Below, one piece after another: positions 1 through 10,569 of a DNA stretch of 64,000 nucleotides. The stretch lies in contig JACGCM010000012.1 in NCBI GenBank assembly GCA_014058105.1, positions 124,001 to 188,000 on the forward strand, given 5' to 3'. This DNA comes from Kingdonia uniflora (Eukaryota; Streptophyta; Magnoliopsida; Ranunculales; Circaeasteraceae). The notes below the pieces were generated by a model. That model ran no database searches and was not told the DNA's origin. It saw only the letters and a list, made by a program, of their open reading frames with translations. How positions within the stretch are numbered: position 1 is the stretch's first letter; each line of letters starts with the position of its first letter. Made by a program: the position numbers and the translations under genes.

Positions 1-123
1 TTTCATGGATCAGGTGTGATCCAGGTCCAATTTCCAATAAATAGATTTGGATCAGGTGACGTCAACATGATGTAATAATTATTTTTAAAAAATAAACAAA
101 CCCTAGCTGACTTCAGTATAACC

Positions 124-1728
124 TAGGGGTGTACACTCAAACCCAAAAACTCGAGCCCCGAACCAGGCCTACCTGAACCGTTCGGTTCGGGTTAAGGATA
201 TGTCGGTTCGGTTTTGGGTCTGGGTTTTAAAACCCGATTATAATCGGTTCGGGTTCGAGTTCTTGATTTGTTGTCTCTTAAAACCCGACCCGGTAGTTTA
301 TATACCTAATTCACCTCACTCCTCACAACCCTAGCCCTCTCTCTCTCTTCTCCCTCTTCCCTCCTCCCTCTATGGGATAAGATCTACTATTTGAAGCTTT
401 TCGTCTCTTTGAAGCTACAATGATCCTTCTCTGGTTCACATCGCGATCACTCTTGATATCGCGTACCTACGTGGTTCAATCGCAGCCGTACATTCAGTCC
501 TCCAACACTCACTCTGCCCAGAAAACATTTTCAACCACTTGGACTCCGATCTCGTTATCATCTACTTGGACTCCGATCTCGTTGTCGTCGACGACGTCAC
601 AAAGCTTTGGAGTACAAACTTGATCTGTAGGATCTGATTTTGTTTGGTACATAATCATCATCATAAACAATGGTTGCCTTTGTGTTTTGATTAAAGATTC
701 AAACTTTAGAAAGAACCAATCATGGCTGCCTTTGTGTTTAATGACTTCTTAATTAGTCTCTCTCTCTCTCTAACTTTTAAAGAGCTGCCGGCGAAGAACA
801 CCAGAATCTCGTCATGCGTAAATGGAAGTAGTAGTATGAGTTCGAGTAACTGTAATGGCACCAGTGTGTTTGCAAATCTCTTCTCGTCGTCATCGACAAT
901 GGCTGGGAAACTACAACGACAACAGCAGCAGCAACAACAACAACATACGTCGTTTGCAAATTTAATAAATGTGATGGCTCGTTCGGAGCGATCTATGACA
1001 AATGTAGAGCCGATATCTCTTTGTTTGTCGTCAAGTAATGGTTCCAGTCTTCAATATGCAGCACCGTCTCAACCTGTATTGTCTGTCACGACATTACTTT
1101 AGAAAGCGGCAGAGATGAGTGCTGCAACGACTAATGCTTCATTTCTCCGTGAACTTGGTGAGTCGCTTAGTAGTAATACTTCGTCGGGACAACAACAGCA
1201 TCAACAAGAGAATGTACATTGGAATCGTTTGATGGAGAGCGAGGGTTCCGAGGGAATCGGTTAATTAATTATGGGCGGTGATTCATCATCTATATTTGGT
1301 TCAAAACCGACTACTCTTGATTTCCTCGGATTAGGAATGGGAGTTGGAGGAGGGAGGTAGTGGTGCAGCGTAAGGTGGGTTTTCCGCTCCACTTAACTCA
1401 ATCGGAGATAGACTTGATGTCGTAGCAGAAACTTGGGGAGATGGGAACTACTCAGAGCAGAGAAAATCGTAATAGTTGTTAATCTACGTATAAGTTACCG
1501 ATGTTGCTAAGTAGTTTGTGGTTTTGTTTTTTAGACGAAATAATTTGTTAAGAGGGTAGGTTGCGCTTTGTCGAGTGTACATACAGAGTGAATTTCCATT
1601 GTTGTGAACTATAGATGTCATTTGCATAATTCACAATTAGTCGGTTCATAACCCGGCCCGACCCGATTAATTCGGTTCGGGTTCGGGTTCAAATGTGGTT
1701 AACCCGACCCGACCCGTGAACAACCCTA
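124..1728. mobile_element. hAT-like non-autonomous DNA transposon carrying a host gene fragment
   Basis: The left end begins TAGGGGTGTACAC and the right end, read on the minus strand, begins TAGGGTTGTTCAC. These form short imperfect terminal inverted repeats. The 8-bp sequence GTATAACC sits directly outside both ends (116-123 and 1729-1736), a perfect target-site duplication of the length diagnostic of hAT transposons. Both subterminal regions are rich in CGGTTCGGGT-type repeats, as in plant hAT elements. No transposase is recognisable in the 1.6-kb interior, so the element is non-autonomous. The interior instead holds the 3' coding part of an INDETERMINATE DOMAIN gene. The 300-700 stretch has a pyrimidine-rich tract and a 25-bp imperfect direct repeat near 540-590 but no recognised coding function. 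Confidence 0.88.
722..1472 (+). pseudogene. Captured 3' fragment of an INDETERMINATE DOMAIN (IDD) C2H2 zinc-finger transcription factor gene
   Basis: IDD proteins are plant transcription factors with an N-terminal C2H2 zinc-finger domain and two short conserved C-terminal motifs, MSATALLQKAAQMG and TRDFLG/TLDFLG. Only the C-terminal half is present here. The frame opening at 722 gives LSVTTLL, a stop at 1100-1102 where the family has Q, then KAAEMSAATTNAS. Still in the same frame, it gives PTTLDFLGLG at 1307-1336. A second stop is at 1262-1264. A shift of frame near 1350 then gives a terminal segment (GGFSAPLNSIGDRLDV) ending at a stop at 1470-1472, which resembles the normal IDD end. Glutamine and serine runs are typical of the family. 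The zinc fingers are absent. The homology to IDD probably begins near 790; the part from 722 to there is uncertain. With two nonsense codons and one frameshift it cannot make a full protein. Confidence 0.8.
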
Positions 1729-2009
1729 GTATAACCTAATACGTCATTTAAAAATTGATTTTTGACCGTGAACTGCCCAATTTTTACATCATTTTCCTGG
1801 CGACATGGACATCTCCCGAAGACGTGCAATATATAGATATGATCGCTGTTGAGTAGGCTACACAACTAAATTAAAAGTGTATCAATCCGATAACAACATC
1901 GATCTCTATTTTAGTTTGAAAACAGACATTCACCAAGGGTAAAAATCACTAAAATAGCTCTAATAATTTTGAAAAAAATGCATAATCCACAAACACAAAA
2001 TTACATATC

Positions 2010-2432
2010 CAGGGGCGGATTTATAGCCATAAGGGGGGGGGGGGGGGGGGGGGGGGGGATTTATGGCTTATATATAGCAATTTAAAAAAAAAAAAAAAAA
2101 ACATTATAAATAACAACTTAAAGCCTAGCCCACAGCCCGACCCAGCCCTCCCTATCCTTCCTGGCTCCTGCCCTTTCTTTCTCTCTAACAAAACATAGAA
2201 AAAAAGAAATTTTTTCACTCCTGCCCTTTCTCCATATATGAGGTACCTCGCTCTCTCTCTCGTAAATCAATGAATCATGGTTGCAATTGCAATCTCTATC
2301 TCTGGTTTTGTTTGATAACCTTGAGCACCCAATTTTTTTTTTTCGCGGGCTCTGCCCCCGAACCCCCAATATAACCCAAAACATTTTTTTTACTACAGCT
2401 CCCCCTACATTAAAACGATAGGTCCGCCCCTG
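2010..2432. mobile_element. hAT-like MITE, 423 bp
   Basis: The left end reads CAGGGGCGGATTTA and the right end on the minus strand reads CAGGGGCGGACCTA. TACATATC flanks both sides exactly (2002-2009 and 2433-2440), an 8-bp target duplication. The element is too short to encode a transposase. It contains a 26-base G run, an A run and low-complexity sequence. Open frames across it are by-products of that composition and are not annotated as genes. Confidence 0.88.
2033..2058 (+). repeat. Uninterrupted run of 26 G
   Basis: A homopolymer of about 26 guanines just inside the left end of the 2010-2432 hAT MITE. It could fold as a G-quadruplex, and its length is likely to vary or be misjudged by sequencing. 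Confidence 0.95.
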
Positions 2433-2588
2433 TACATATCCTATATGATTGATCATATAATTAATATATAAAAAACGAAATTGGGTAAAATATACCTCTC
2501 CGCAACACTAAATAATTCTTAAAAAATATATTTGTTGGAGAGCTATTTTTATCCCTTCTGACCCATTAGCTTTTCGTTGTGCTAATAA

Positions 2589-2913
2589 CGTGTTTGATAG
2601 TACTTTATTATATTTGATAATCATAAAACAAACATGAAAGAAGAGTAGAGATATTATTGATTGATGATTTATCTGTGTAGGTTACATAGACTTAACCCTT
2701 TATGATATTATATACTATTACCGTTAATGAACAATTTTATAGCGCCAAAGATATGTCGACGTATTCATCGTGACGAGCCACGGGTAGTACTAGTTATATA
2801 TTATTACTCAAACTCTTCCCATAAACTCTAATGGTATATAGGCTTGTTATAAGTCCAGTTGGACATCCCAACCCAGTTGGGTTCTCACCTTGGGCCGGAC
2901 CCAACTCCTAACA
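2589..2913 (-). mobile_element. Solo LTR of the same copia family as the 23.6-49.0 kb element (diverged)
   Basis: On the minus strand, sequence starting at 2913 reads TGTTAGGAGTTGGGTCC and continues with the segments found in the LTRs at 23645-23884 and 48714-48951 (accaaggtgagaacccaac, then a tttatgggaagagtttgagt-like segment). No copia internal sequence follows on either side. AATAA occurs on both sides (2584-2588 and 2914-2918) and may be the target duplication, although the inner end is diverged. A solo LTR arises by recombination between the two LTRs of a full element. Confidence 0.65.
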
Positions 2914-2935
2914 AATAACTTGTTATGTACAATTT

Positions 2936-2992
2936 TATCGAATAGGGCCTTATTCGATAATAATTATCGAGTAGGGCCTATTCGATAATAAC
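2936..2992. repeat. Two tandem copies of a 28-bp partly palindromic unit
   Basis: TATCGAATAGGGCCTTATTCGATAATAAT-like units at 2936-2964 and 2965-2992. Each unit contains ATCGAATA...TATTCGAT, so it can also fold back on itself. It lies directly beside the solo LTR. No function is assigned. Confidence 0.7.
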
Positions 2993-3450
2993 TCAGTTTT
3001 TGAAGATACCCTTTTCAATTTGTTCTCTGTTTTCTGAACTTGGAGTTTTGAGTAAGGTGTACACGGTTCGGTTCAGGTCGAGTTTTTGAATTAGTCGGAA
3101 CCGGAACCGTTCAAAACCGACCAGAGAAGTCCGGTTCGGTTTCGATTCTTCTTATCGGTTTCTCACCTGTCGCAATACTTCACAACGCTTGACTACCCTT
3201 TTCCTACAATCACCGAAGAAAGAACATTAATGAAATCAAACTCTTCCTTAAAGTCAAAGTAGCATATTTGTATTTAGGAATCAATTATACCATTTTCATC
3301 CCCAATTCAAAGATAACATTACCATTTTCGTCACTCAGTAAATCTGTAAAAGATTTAGAGAACCGTGGAAATCAACATTACCCTTTTCATACAGAGAGAA
3401 GAGAGAAAGCCTTGGTTTGTGCTTCATAAGGTTGATTTTAAAGGTATTCA

Positions 3451-3471
3451 AGGAGAGAGAGAGAGAGAGAG
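3451..3471. repeat. (GA)n microsatellite
   Basis: About ten GA dinucleotides immediately outside the left end of the inner hAT. Confidence 0.9.
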
Positions 3472-3489
3472 CTTTGGTTAATGTGGATA

Positions 3490-3917
3490 TAGGGGTAAAG
3501 CACGGGTTGATTCGGGTCGGTTCTTAACTTGAATCAAAACCGAACCGACTTAAATCGGTTCCCCAAAATTAAAACCGATCCGAATATTTCTTGCTTAAAC
3601 CAAAACCGCACCGTATTTCAAAATCCAACTTTTCCTGAAAAATAATAATTAGAAAAGTTTCATCAGGAGCTTTACAATCAAACCTCACCAATCCTCGACC
3701 AAAACCCTCCCCCACCACCTGCACCTCCAAAAACCCTAGTTTATACTGAAATTTAAAAACTTTAATCTAATGATTTGAATCATGGATTTGGTTAAGAAAC
3801 CCTAGCTTTTGAATCCAGAGATCTATTTGAAGAATGATAAACCTCTATTGTTGGCATCTGAAAATGGGAAAACAACAACACCCACAGTAGGACGTAAAAG
3901 TGTAGTAACATGTGTTC

Positions 3918-3956
<39 letters not shown>

Positions 3957-4230
3957 GGGAGTGTGATGATATTGGGCTTTGTTTAGTGTTTACATTTGTT
4001 TTGGAAGTGAAGAAAAAAGGAGAGAAAGTAAAAATAGGAGGAAAAGAGAAGACCAAAGGGTAACTCGATTCGATTCAGTGTTTAGCAGTTCCTATTTTGG
4101 AGAACCAAAATCGAACCGATTTCTGTCGGTTTCTTATTTCCTAAACCGAAACTGAAACAAACCTTATATAAACCGAACCGTTTTGTTTAATGTGGTTCGG
4201 TTCGATTTGGCAACTTTTTGCTCAGCCCTA
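3490..4230. mobile_element. Inner hAT-like element nested in the 3053-4474 remnant
   Basis: The left end is TAGGGGTAAAGCACGGG and the right end on the minus strand is TAGGGCTGAGCA. The 7-bp sequence GTGGATA lies directly outside both ends (3483-3489 and 4231-4237), consistent with an 8-bp duplication with one changed base. Subterminal AACCGAACCG motifs face inward from both ends. The interior contains a (TC)n microsatellite and no recognisable gene. Confidence 0.65.
3921..3953. repeat. (TC)n microsatellite
   Basis: About sixteen TC dinucleotides inside the inner hAT element. Confidence 0.95.
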
Positions 4231-4474
4231 GTGGATAACATTAGATCAGAGCTGAAAGAGGGGCAGATGGTGAGATAGGTTTTAGGTTATGTTAAATTTC
4301 TTATAATACCCTTACTTTGATTCAGTTTATTGGCTTACCAAGTCTAAAACCGAAACCGTACCAAGAAGACCAGTTTTTATTATTTCAAAACTGAGAACCG
4401 AACCGGCTTTATAAAAAACTGGTAGAAACCATCGGTTTCGGTTCCCGATTCGAAATATGCAGACCCAGCTTTAA

Positions 4475-5880
4475 GAGCTCTCTTGATCTTTCATTGTTTC
4501 TGCAACTCTCGTGAATCATTTATCGATGATGATGCAAAAAAATCGAACCCGATTATTTAATCACAAAAATAAATGAAATCCAACAACGAAATTGATCAAA
4601 ACATCTCTCTTTGTCACTACTTCATGCTTACTCAATCGAGCTTAGTTCATACAATTTCACAAATAGTTCTTGAACAATCAACTGTGAGAGATAGAGAAAG
4701 AGAGAGAACATTAGGCTTGTTTCTAATGATGTGTTGATACTTGAGAGAGAGAGAGAGAGAGAGAGAGCGCAACAAGTCGACAATGAGAGATGTATGGTTT
4801 TTGAAATAAAGGTGTTTAGGATAGAGTATGACACATCATCTCTGTCTCAGCCACTCACTCTAGCTGAGTGGGTGGGATAGAGTGTCCAGAGAGTGTCTCC
4901 GAATCCGTTCCCTTATCTCTATTACCAAAGAATAACGTCAATAGTTGATTTGAAGCACAATCGACATCAATTCATTGTCATTTTCAATTTTCAAGGAGTA
5001 GATTAAAGGCCTATGATGATGATGTTAACAAAATAAAAAATAAAAAATAAAAAAAAACACTAAAGAATAGATCCTGGCCATTGATTACGAACTCAATATA
5101 TACCCTTTATTCGCATAAAAATACGTTTCTCGAGACATCACCTTATAAAACCTAATTAACAAACATCTCTCCTATTGGTTATACATTTAACTTAAGTTAA
5201 CTTAGGAGTTTCTTTTTACAAAACACTAGATTTTCTCTTAAAATGAAAATCTCTTTGTCTCATATTTTCTCTGCATCTACGCCTCTTTCATCTACTAGTT
5301 CCATTACTCTCTTCTCCTTAAACCTTAACATATCTCCAATCTAACAGTTGAAACTACAAAAATTATAATCTCAATTCACCCTTACTTAAAACTAAATCTT
5401 AGTTCTTTTTGGAAGGTAAACAAGATTTTAGTGACACTTAGCATGTATATTTTGTTGAGAGAAATCACAAGAAGGCATTGGAAGGTTATAGATTTATTTA
5501 GTGCTTTTGTGATCCCTTAAAAGCTTTAAGGTTGTGCATTGAAATTCAAATGTCATAAATCATTAAAATAAATCATTCGAATAACTTGAAAATAAACTCA
5601 ACTGTCAAAGCTTTAAGCTATAATGTTGGCAATACTTAAGTTGGTGTTTTTTTAATTATCAAAGTTGGTAATTCATGCAAACGGAGAGAAACTGTGAAGA
5701 GAGATTATAAATCTCTGAAGAAGACCATGGAAGGAAAGAAAGAGGAAAAGGAGAGATTTTGAAAAAGAAACTCGTGAGATAATTTATGTTAAATGTTTGA
5801 CAACCCTCCGCAAATTCGGACTCTAATTAAAACCTAATTTTCTCCTCTTCTCATTTTAACTCTACTTCTCTCCATGCATT
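4475..5880. other. Unassigned AT-rich intergenic DNA
   Basis: No coding region, terminal repeat or known element was recognised. There is a (GA)n microsatellite at 4743-4767, a short inverted repeat around 4848-4876 (CCACTCACTC / GAGTGGGTGG) and an A-rich stretch near 5030-5060. Confidence 0.5.
4743..4767. repeat. (GA)n microsatellite
   Basis: About twelve GA dinucleotides in otherwise unassigned AT-rich sequence. Confidence 0.95.
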
Positions 5881-6315
5881 GGTTTCTACGCAAGGCAAGG
5901 CTTACGAAGCGGTAAGAGGAGTCCCAAACCACGGAAGAGAAGGGATATGTATATAGTCTAGGTCCTCCCTTTGCCTTTGCCGCTCTCCTTTAAAAGGAAT
6001 CGAAAGGATCGGGCTGGTCTAGTAGTGCGGTTACGTAAAGGTCCTGATTGGCCACTCGTATGGGTATATTGACCGTGTGATCGTCTTGCAAATGTCTCAG
6101 TCATTCCGTTTATTAATAACTCAATCTTGCGCTTATCTTGGTCAACTAGGAAAATCCCACAACACAACCTAACTGATGCAGCCTAACTCATGTCTTGTTT
6201 TGCGCAAATGTTCTTAACTCGCAGCAAGAAATTGGGATTCATAGTTTTGACGACACGTAACAGCCTAACTATGCATACATCGCTAAACTACTGTTTGGAG
6301 AGTTATTCTTTCTTG
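5881..6315. other. Unassigned stretch 3' of the first PMD gene, less AT-rich than its surroundings
   Basis: From about 5890 to 6170 base composition is nearly balanced, unlike the AT-rich sequence to its left. A 69-codon minus-strand frame exists but resembles nothing recognised. It could be 3' flank of the PMD gene, or inserted organellar DNA. Neither can be shown from the sequence alone. Confidence 0.3.
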
Positions 6316-7950
6316 TTAAGGCAACCGTTCCAATGCCGGTATGATGTCGGCTCTCAAGATCTTGAATGATACCTCTAAAAATTGAACATTCCTTATTGAG
6401 CCGTCTCTTATACGCACAATTAATACCGTTGTAAGATCGCCACATCGATTGGTCAACATAGAAGGAGTTGAATTGATCACATCGGGAATAAGATAATCGC
6501 GACCATCGTAGAAGTCCACATCCTTCAGACTTTGATATAACTCTCGATCGTACCTTGGGAATTCTATAATCTCCTGAGGGGGGTCATAGGGCACACTATC
6601 AAGCCCGATCATCTGACGCATACACCGGTCTTCTAAATACCAAAGCGTACCATGACTGTATGGGACTGACACCAATGGAACCCTCTGGATGCTCAGCGTT
6701 GAAGCAACTCTTACCTCTGGGTATTTCAATTTCGTAGACCTGTGTCATGGTTGCCAATCTATGTTGATTTTGTCCTTCCATTCTATCATATTTCTAATCA
6801 CAGTAAAAGAGTGATGAATTTCAGCCCCGATACTCGCTCTTTCATCTCTCCACCCAGAAATACGAGGATAAATATGGTTAAAGTTTGGTACCTTAACTAG
6901 ATACATTCCAACCCGACAGTACTTGAAGAACCAGTACTCCAACACCACATAGAATCCGATGATCGATTTCTTCACCTTTCCGGGCCTCAGAACTGAGACT
7001 TCATCAAGCCCCCGATACAAAGCCGCCATAATTGGTATACCCCAGTCACAACCCAATGCACCAAGAATATCGTAGTCTGTCAATGCTACCAGATAACTCG
7101 CCCGAAGGGATGTGGCACCATTTGAGAAGAAGAGGTTATCCATCATATAGGCAATAAATGCCCGTACATACACGATATCCATTTCTGAGTCGTAATTGTG
7201 GTGATTTGGATTCAAAGGCTCTTGCGATTTTTTTAAATAAGTGAGAGTGATGTTACCGTACCTCATGTCAGAGCTTGTGATTCACGGGAACATATTTTAT
7301 GCTTCTTATAACTTGGAGTACCTCTCGTCGTACGGGAGTTTGCGATCCCTCCCAAAAGAAATGCCCATTAGCATGACGAAGGCTAACGGTGTGAAACTCA
7401 ATTCCCCGCTAGGGAAATGAAAGTTATGGGTGGAAGGCCACCACCGCTCCACGAGAGCATGAATGAGACGGTTATCCGAGTTTCCCGGATTAATCGAGCA
7501 AAAGTTCGCAAAACCCATACCGTCGACCAATTTCTTTAACGTCAGGTACACGGCAATCCATCGGTACCACTTCAGTACCTTATCAAATGATCCCCTATAC
7601 TGTAATTCATCTCGGTTCTGACAAAAAAAACACATTAACACGTTAGAAGTTCATTCGGGCATTTTATCGGGCACATTGCAATATACGTTAATAACACATG
7701 AAATTTACATAAAACTTACCGCTATTTCCTCCTATCTAGCTGAAATATCGACCCAGCCGTCCGGGAGGATATCTACTTGGTTCAACTCATCTTACGATGG
7801 GGTGGGATCGTTGTCCGACGTCAATTGTGACGGCCAATTATTTGTGATGTCGGCGTTCCCCTTTCATTTTACTTCCGCGTTAGAGTTACGTATAGTTTTG
7901 GAAGCATTTTTCCTCGGTCGTGAACTAGAAGAACTTGATATTTTGAAGTG
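6316..7950 (-). pseudogene. Plant mobile domain (PMD, aminotransferase-like) gene, first copy, decayed
   Basis: PMD proteins occur both as host genes (MAIN/MAIL family) and inside plant transposons. Reading from 7950 downward, the segment 7500-7306 has the family's opening pattern (NRLIHALVERWWPSTHNFHF, then a hydrophobic run with MLMGISFG). Further on come VRAFIAYMMDNLFFS and DWGIPIMAALYRGLDEV, then GFYVVLEYWFFKYCRVG (within 7266-6745). The C-terminal part, 6729-6316, corresponds position by position to the second PMD copy at 17-18 kb. The first two ORF blocks lie in a single frame interrupted by three stop codons between 7306 and 7266, and more stops occur before 7641. The gene is therefore a pseudogene damaged mainly by point nonsense changes. 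It sits inside a Harbinger-like element whose right terminus is near 8386. Confidence 0.7.
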
Positions 7951-8099
7951 ATTAACATAGAAAATGGGTTAGGAAACTTGTGGAGTAAGGTTGGGTATGC
8001 CAATTAATGCCTTGGATATGCTAATATGTTGGATATGCCTTAATGCCAATGCCAAGAATAAGCCTAAAAGACTTGAAACCAAAATAAGCCTAAAAACCT

Positions 8100-8386
8100 C
8101 AGGGTGATGCCGCGCGGTTCTGAACCGCCCGACTAATTATTTTTTTTTAAAAATGTGGCATTTTCCTATTGGTTTAACTCTACGCGCGGTTTAAAACTGT
8201 GCTGGGAATTGATAGCTGGGATTGTAAGACGTTGGTGGATTTGGGACGTCCATTTCATGCGCATGGTTCAGAAGTGCGCGGGGTAAATTCACCTTGGGTG
8301 GATTTCAAACTGTTGTGGGGTAGATTGAGGTAGATTGGATTCACCTTTAAATTCATTCAATCCACCCTCTTGACTTCTGTGGATGC
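8100..8386. mobile_element. Right terminal region of a Harbinger-like element carrying the first PMD gene
   Basis: On the minus strand the terminus reads GAGCATCCACAGAAGTCAAG and is directly flanked by TTA, the 3-bp target typical of PIF/Harbinger elements. The adjacent 150 bp match the right end of the small MITE at 22434-22726 (shared GAAGTGCGCG, then GATTGGATTCACCTT-like segments and the final CCACCC). A CCGCGCGGTT motif at about 8110 has counterparts in the second PMD element. The left terminus of this element was not found. Confidence 0.5.
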
Positions 8387-8426
8387 TCTTATGTAATTAT
8401 TTGAGAGAGTTTACATATATAATATT

Positions 8427-9377
8427 TAGGGCTGAGCACAAACCGACCGAGCCAACCTAAATCAAACTGGTTGACTCAGTTTATTGAAGTAGCTCAGGTC
8501 GATTCGGTTTTCAAATAGGTAAACTGATTTAGGTTGGTTCAGTTTTCGGTTCTTTAAGTCTCTAAACCATACAAAACCGAACCGAACCGACTTCTAAAAT
8601 CATAACATATTAAACCGATTTAGAGGTGCACCACTCAACAGCCCAATCGGAAAGAGCTCAAACCCAAAAAGAACCCCAAAAATTTATGAGACCACCACAT
8701 TTTAAATTACTCAAAACATGAGAACAACAACATATTACTAAGGTAAATCAAATGTGCATACATCCCAAGTTCCAACAAACTAATTAAATATAAAACTAAA
8801 TCTCACAAGGAACTCCAAATTTATCTTTCTCGAAATCCACAATCCAATTTCCCAAAAGCCCCAAAAATTAATCCCTCTCCGATAGTTTTTAGTGTGCTTT
8901 TGGTGTAACTCGCAAGCTTCAACGCCTCGGCATTGAGTTTCTTGAAGATGAAGTTGCTTGGTTTTAAAGGAGACACCGATGTTGAGGACCTTGAAGATGG
9001 GGATAAAAGGAAATTAGGGTTTGGTTGAGAGATCCAGATGAAAATCTTAAAGAAGAGGTAATTTGGTTTAGGTCTTTGGTTGAAGCTCTTGAACTATACC
9101 TCCAATAAAACACCTTAAGACTGAAGATCATTGATCTCTTCTTCTGTTCTTCTCGTCGTGGGTGTTGAGGTGCCTTTTGGTTGGGAACAAGTTATTTTAA
9201 TTTTCTGAAACTGGGTCGGTTTCGGTTCAGTTTCGGGTTGGGTGTAAGCTTATCGGTTCGATTCGGCTATGAAATCGATTACGTTTCGGGTCGGTTTATA
9301 ACTTCAGGAACCGAATGTGGTCGGTTCGGGTTCAGTCTAGGTCGGAAATCGACCCGAACCGAACCGTGCTCACCCAT
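8427..9377. mobile_element. hAT-like element, old
   Basis: The left end is TAGGGCTGAGCACAAACCG and the right end on the minus strand is ATGGGTGAGCACGGTTCGG. Both subterminal regions are packed with AACCGAACCGAC-type motifs in opposite orientation. The flanking octamers ATAATATT (8419-8426) and GTAATAAT (9378-9385) agree at six of eight positions, consistent with an aged target duplication. No transposase was seen. Confidence 0.6.
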
Positions 9378-9576
9378 GTAATAATAACACTAAGTAAACT
9401 CTATTTGGGTGGGAAAATTACTATATCAATGGGAATTCCCCGGCGATCACGAGGTTCAAATGACTCACCTAGAACACCACTTCCTGTTACACTGGCTTGT
9501 AGTATATATAAAACAATCATAAAAACAACACTTGTGAACTAGAGCATCTCCTACAGTAAAAAAATGGGTTTGGGTC

Positions 9577-9786
9577 CAGTTCATGTTACATGCCAACTGG
9601 AACTTGTTTTCTTCATCTGTCATTGTATGATCACGTAGTGGTTAATGATATTTAGTGGGGATGATTACTACGGTACCGTAAGCTAACAAGAACGGTGTAC
9701 ATCCAGTCGACACTCGAGGTATTGTTTGGTATGCTCATAATACGTGTGGTAATTCTTGCACCCAATTACCTTTCTTCTCTGTCAAA
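9577..9786 (-). pseudogene. Stray 210-bp fragment of a Tat-lineage integrase gene
   Basis: This stretch is a close copy of 11104-11313, the integrase part of Tat-1 in the same orientation, starting at CCAGTTCATGTTACATGCCA. It stops exactly where the left LTR of Tat-1 begins (TGTAAGAACC at 9787). It is therefore a piece of a second Tat element lying directly against Tat-1. Just before it, at 9545-9570, GAGCATCTCCTACAG resembles the terminus of the PMD elements. Confidence 0.7.
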
Positions 9787-10342
9787 TGTAAGAACCTAAT
9801 TTTGTATATCGAACTTAGTTTCTCACACCGAAGATAATCCGAACGCTAAGCAAGAAACAATTAATCAGTGACACAAAAGTTAGCGTGAAAAACCTTTGAA
9901 TAGGTTAAAAACCACGACCTCTCTTGAGGATTTAGGAAGAGAGATATTATTGATTGGCTAGCTATTACAAAGATCGCCTTGAGTAGTTTTGTTTATAATT
10001 CCCTGTGTTGAATTTTATGTCCTTAATCTGTAATTCTCTGTTCTTATTTATAATATGACCATTTGACGACCATTACTATTCTTAATGATGAATGTTACAA
10101 TATGGATTTGAAGAGTCTTTAAATTGATTGCGTAACGGTCTGATCCTTCTATTTTGTAACGACTTCATTAATAACGGAGTGCTTGTTGAGTCGAGCTGTT
10201 GATGTAGAGGTCGAGAATGAGAAGTAAACTCATCTTTGTAGTTGTTCCATAGTGTGTCATGCAATTGTATGTTGATGAGGTCGACTAAATGCATGATGGT
10301 CAAAGATGAGGTTTGAGTTTAAGATCTGGAATAGACTCTACA
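9787..10342 (-). repeat. Tat-1 3' LTR
   Basis: Begins TGTAAGAACCTAATT and ends near ACTCTACA in window orientation. It aligns along its whole length with 15221-15772 and, more distantly, with the Tat-2 LTRs. The polypurine tract lies immediately outside it at 10343-10357. Confidence 0.85.
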
Positions 10343-10357
10343 ACCGCCCTCTCTCAG
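10343..10357 (-). other. Tat-1 polypurine tract
   Basis: Minus-strand CTGAGAGAGGGCGGT directly upstream of the 3' LTR. This is the expected position and composition for the plus-strand priming site. Confidence 0.65.
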
Positions 10358-10569
10358 CCAAGAACACGAGAAACATCATGAACGAGTGGTGTTGGTTGAG
10401 AAGCCTTATTAATACTGTATTTAATACCGGGGATCATTTCCAATGTTCCTTCATGAATATCTATTGTGGTTGTGGGTTCCCTAGAACCAATGGCTTTGGT
10501 CAAGATTATTGCTATGTTGGAATTCATGCTGATATTGAGAATTTGGAACGTCATCTTTTATTAAAAGAA
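10358..10569 (-). other. Tat-1 3' untranslated segment, collinear with 24994-25180 of Tat-2
   Basis: Shares GAGTGGTGTTGGTTGAGAAG and TTCATGAATATCTRTT-type blocks with the same position in Tat-2. After about 10560 the collinearity ends: Tat-2 goes on into 8 kb of antisense ORFs and Tat-1 jumps to the tandem repeat next to integrase. Confidence 0.65.

Larger units (their letters stand above)
3053..4474. mobile_element. Degraded outer hAT-like element
   Basis: The left part (TAAGGTGTACACGGTTCGG) and the right part (4330-4473, rich in AACCGAAACCG and ending near CAGACCCAGCTTTA) are hAT-type subterminal sequence in opposite orientation. They enclose a second complete hAT element at 3490-4230. No matching 8-bp duplication is visible at the outer ends, so the exact limits are estimates. 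No transposase was recognised. Confidence 0.45.

Noticed and set aside
777..959. Minus-strand 60-codon frame opposite the IDD fragment
   Set aside because: It is the complement of the glutamine and serine repeats of the IDD frame and has no independent features.
2021..2456. Two minus-strand frames of 65 and 112 codons
   Set aside because: They run across the hAT MITE, through the G run, A run and both ends; composition artefacts, not a gene.
3809..4063. Frames on both strands rich in SLSLSL or REREREREREM-type repeats
   Set aside because: Translation of the (TC)n microsatellite inside the inner hAT.
5890..6170. Possible mitochondrial insert with a 69-codon frame
   Set aside because: Composition alone suggests it; no recognisable organellar gene or motif. 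Left as unassigned.
9181..9542. Plus-strand frames with FRFSFGLG-type repeats
   Set aside because: They translate the CGGTTCGGGT subterminal repeats of the hAT at 8427-9377.
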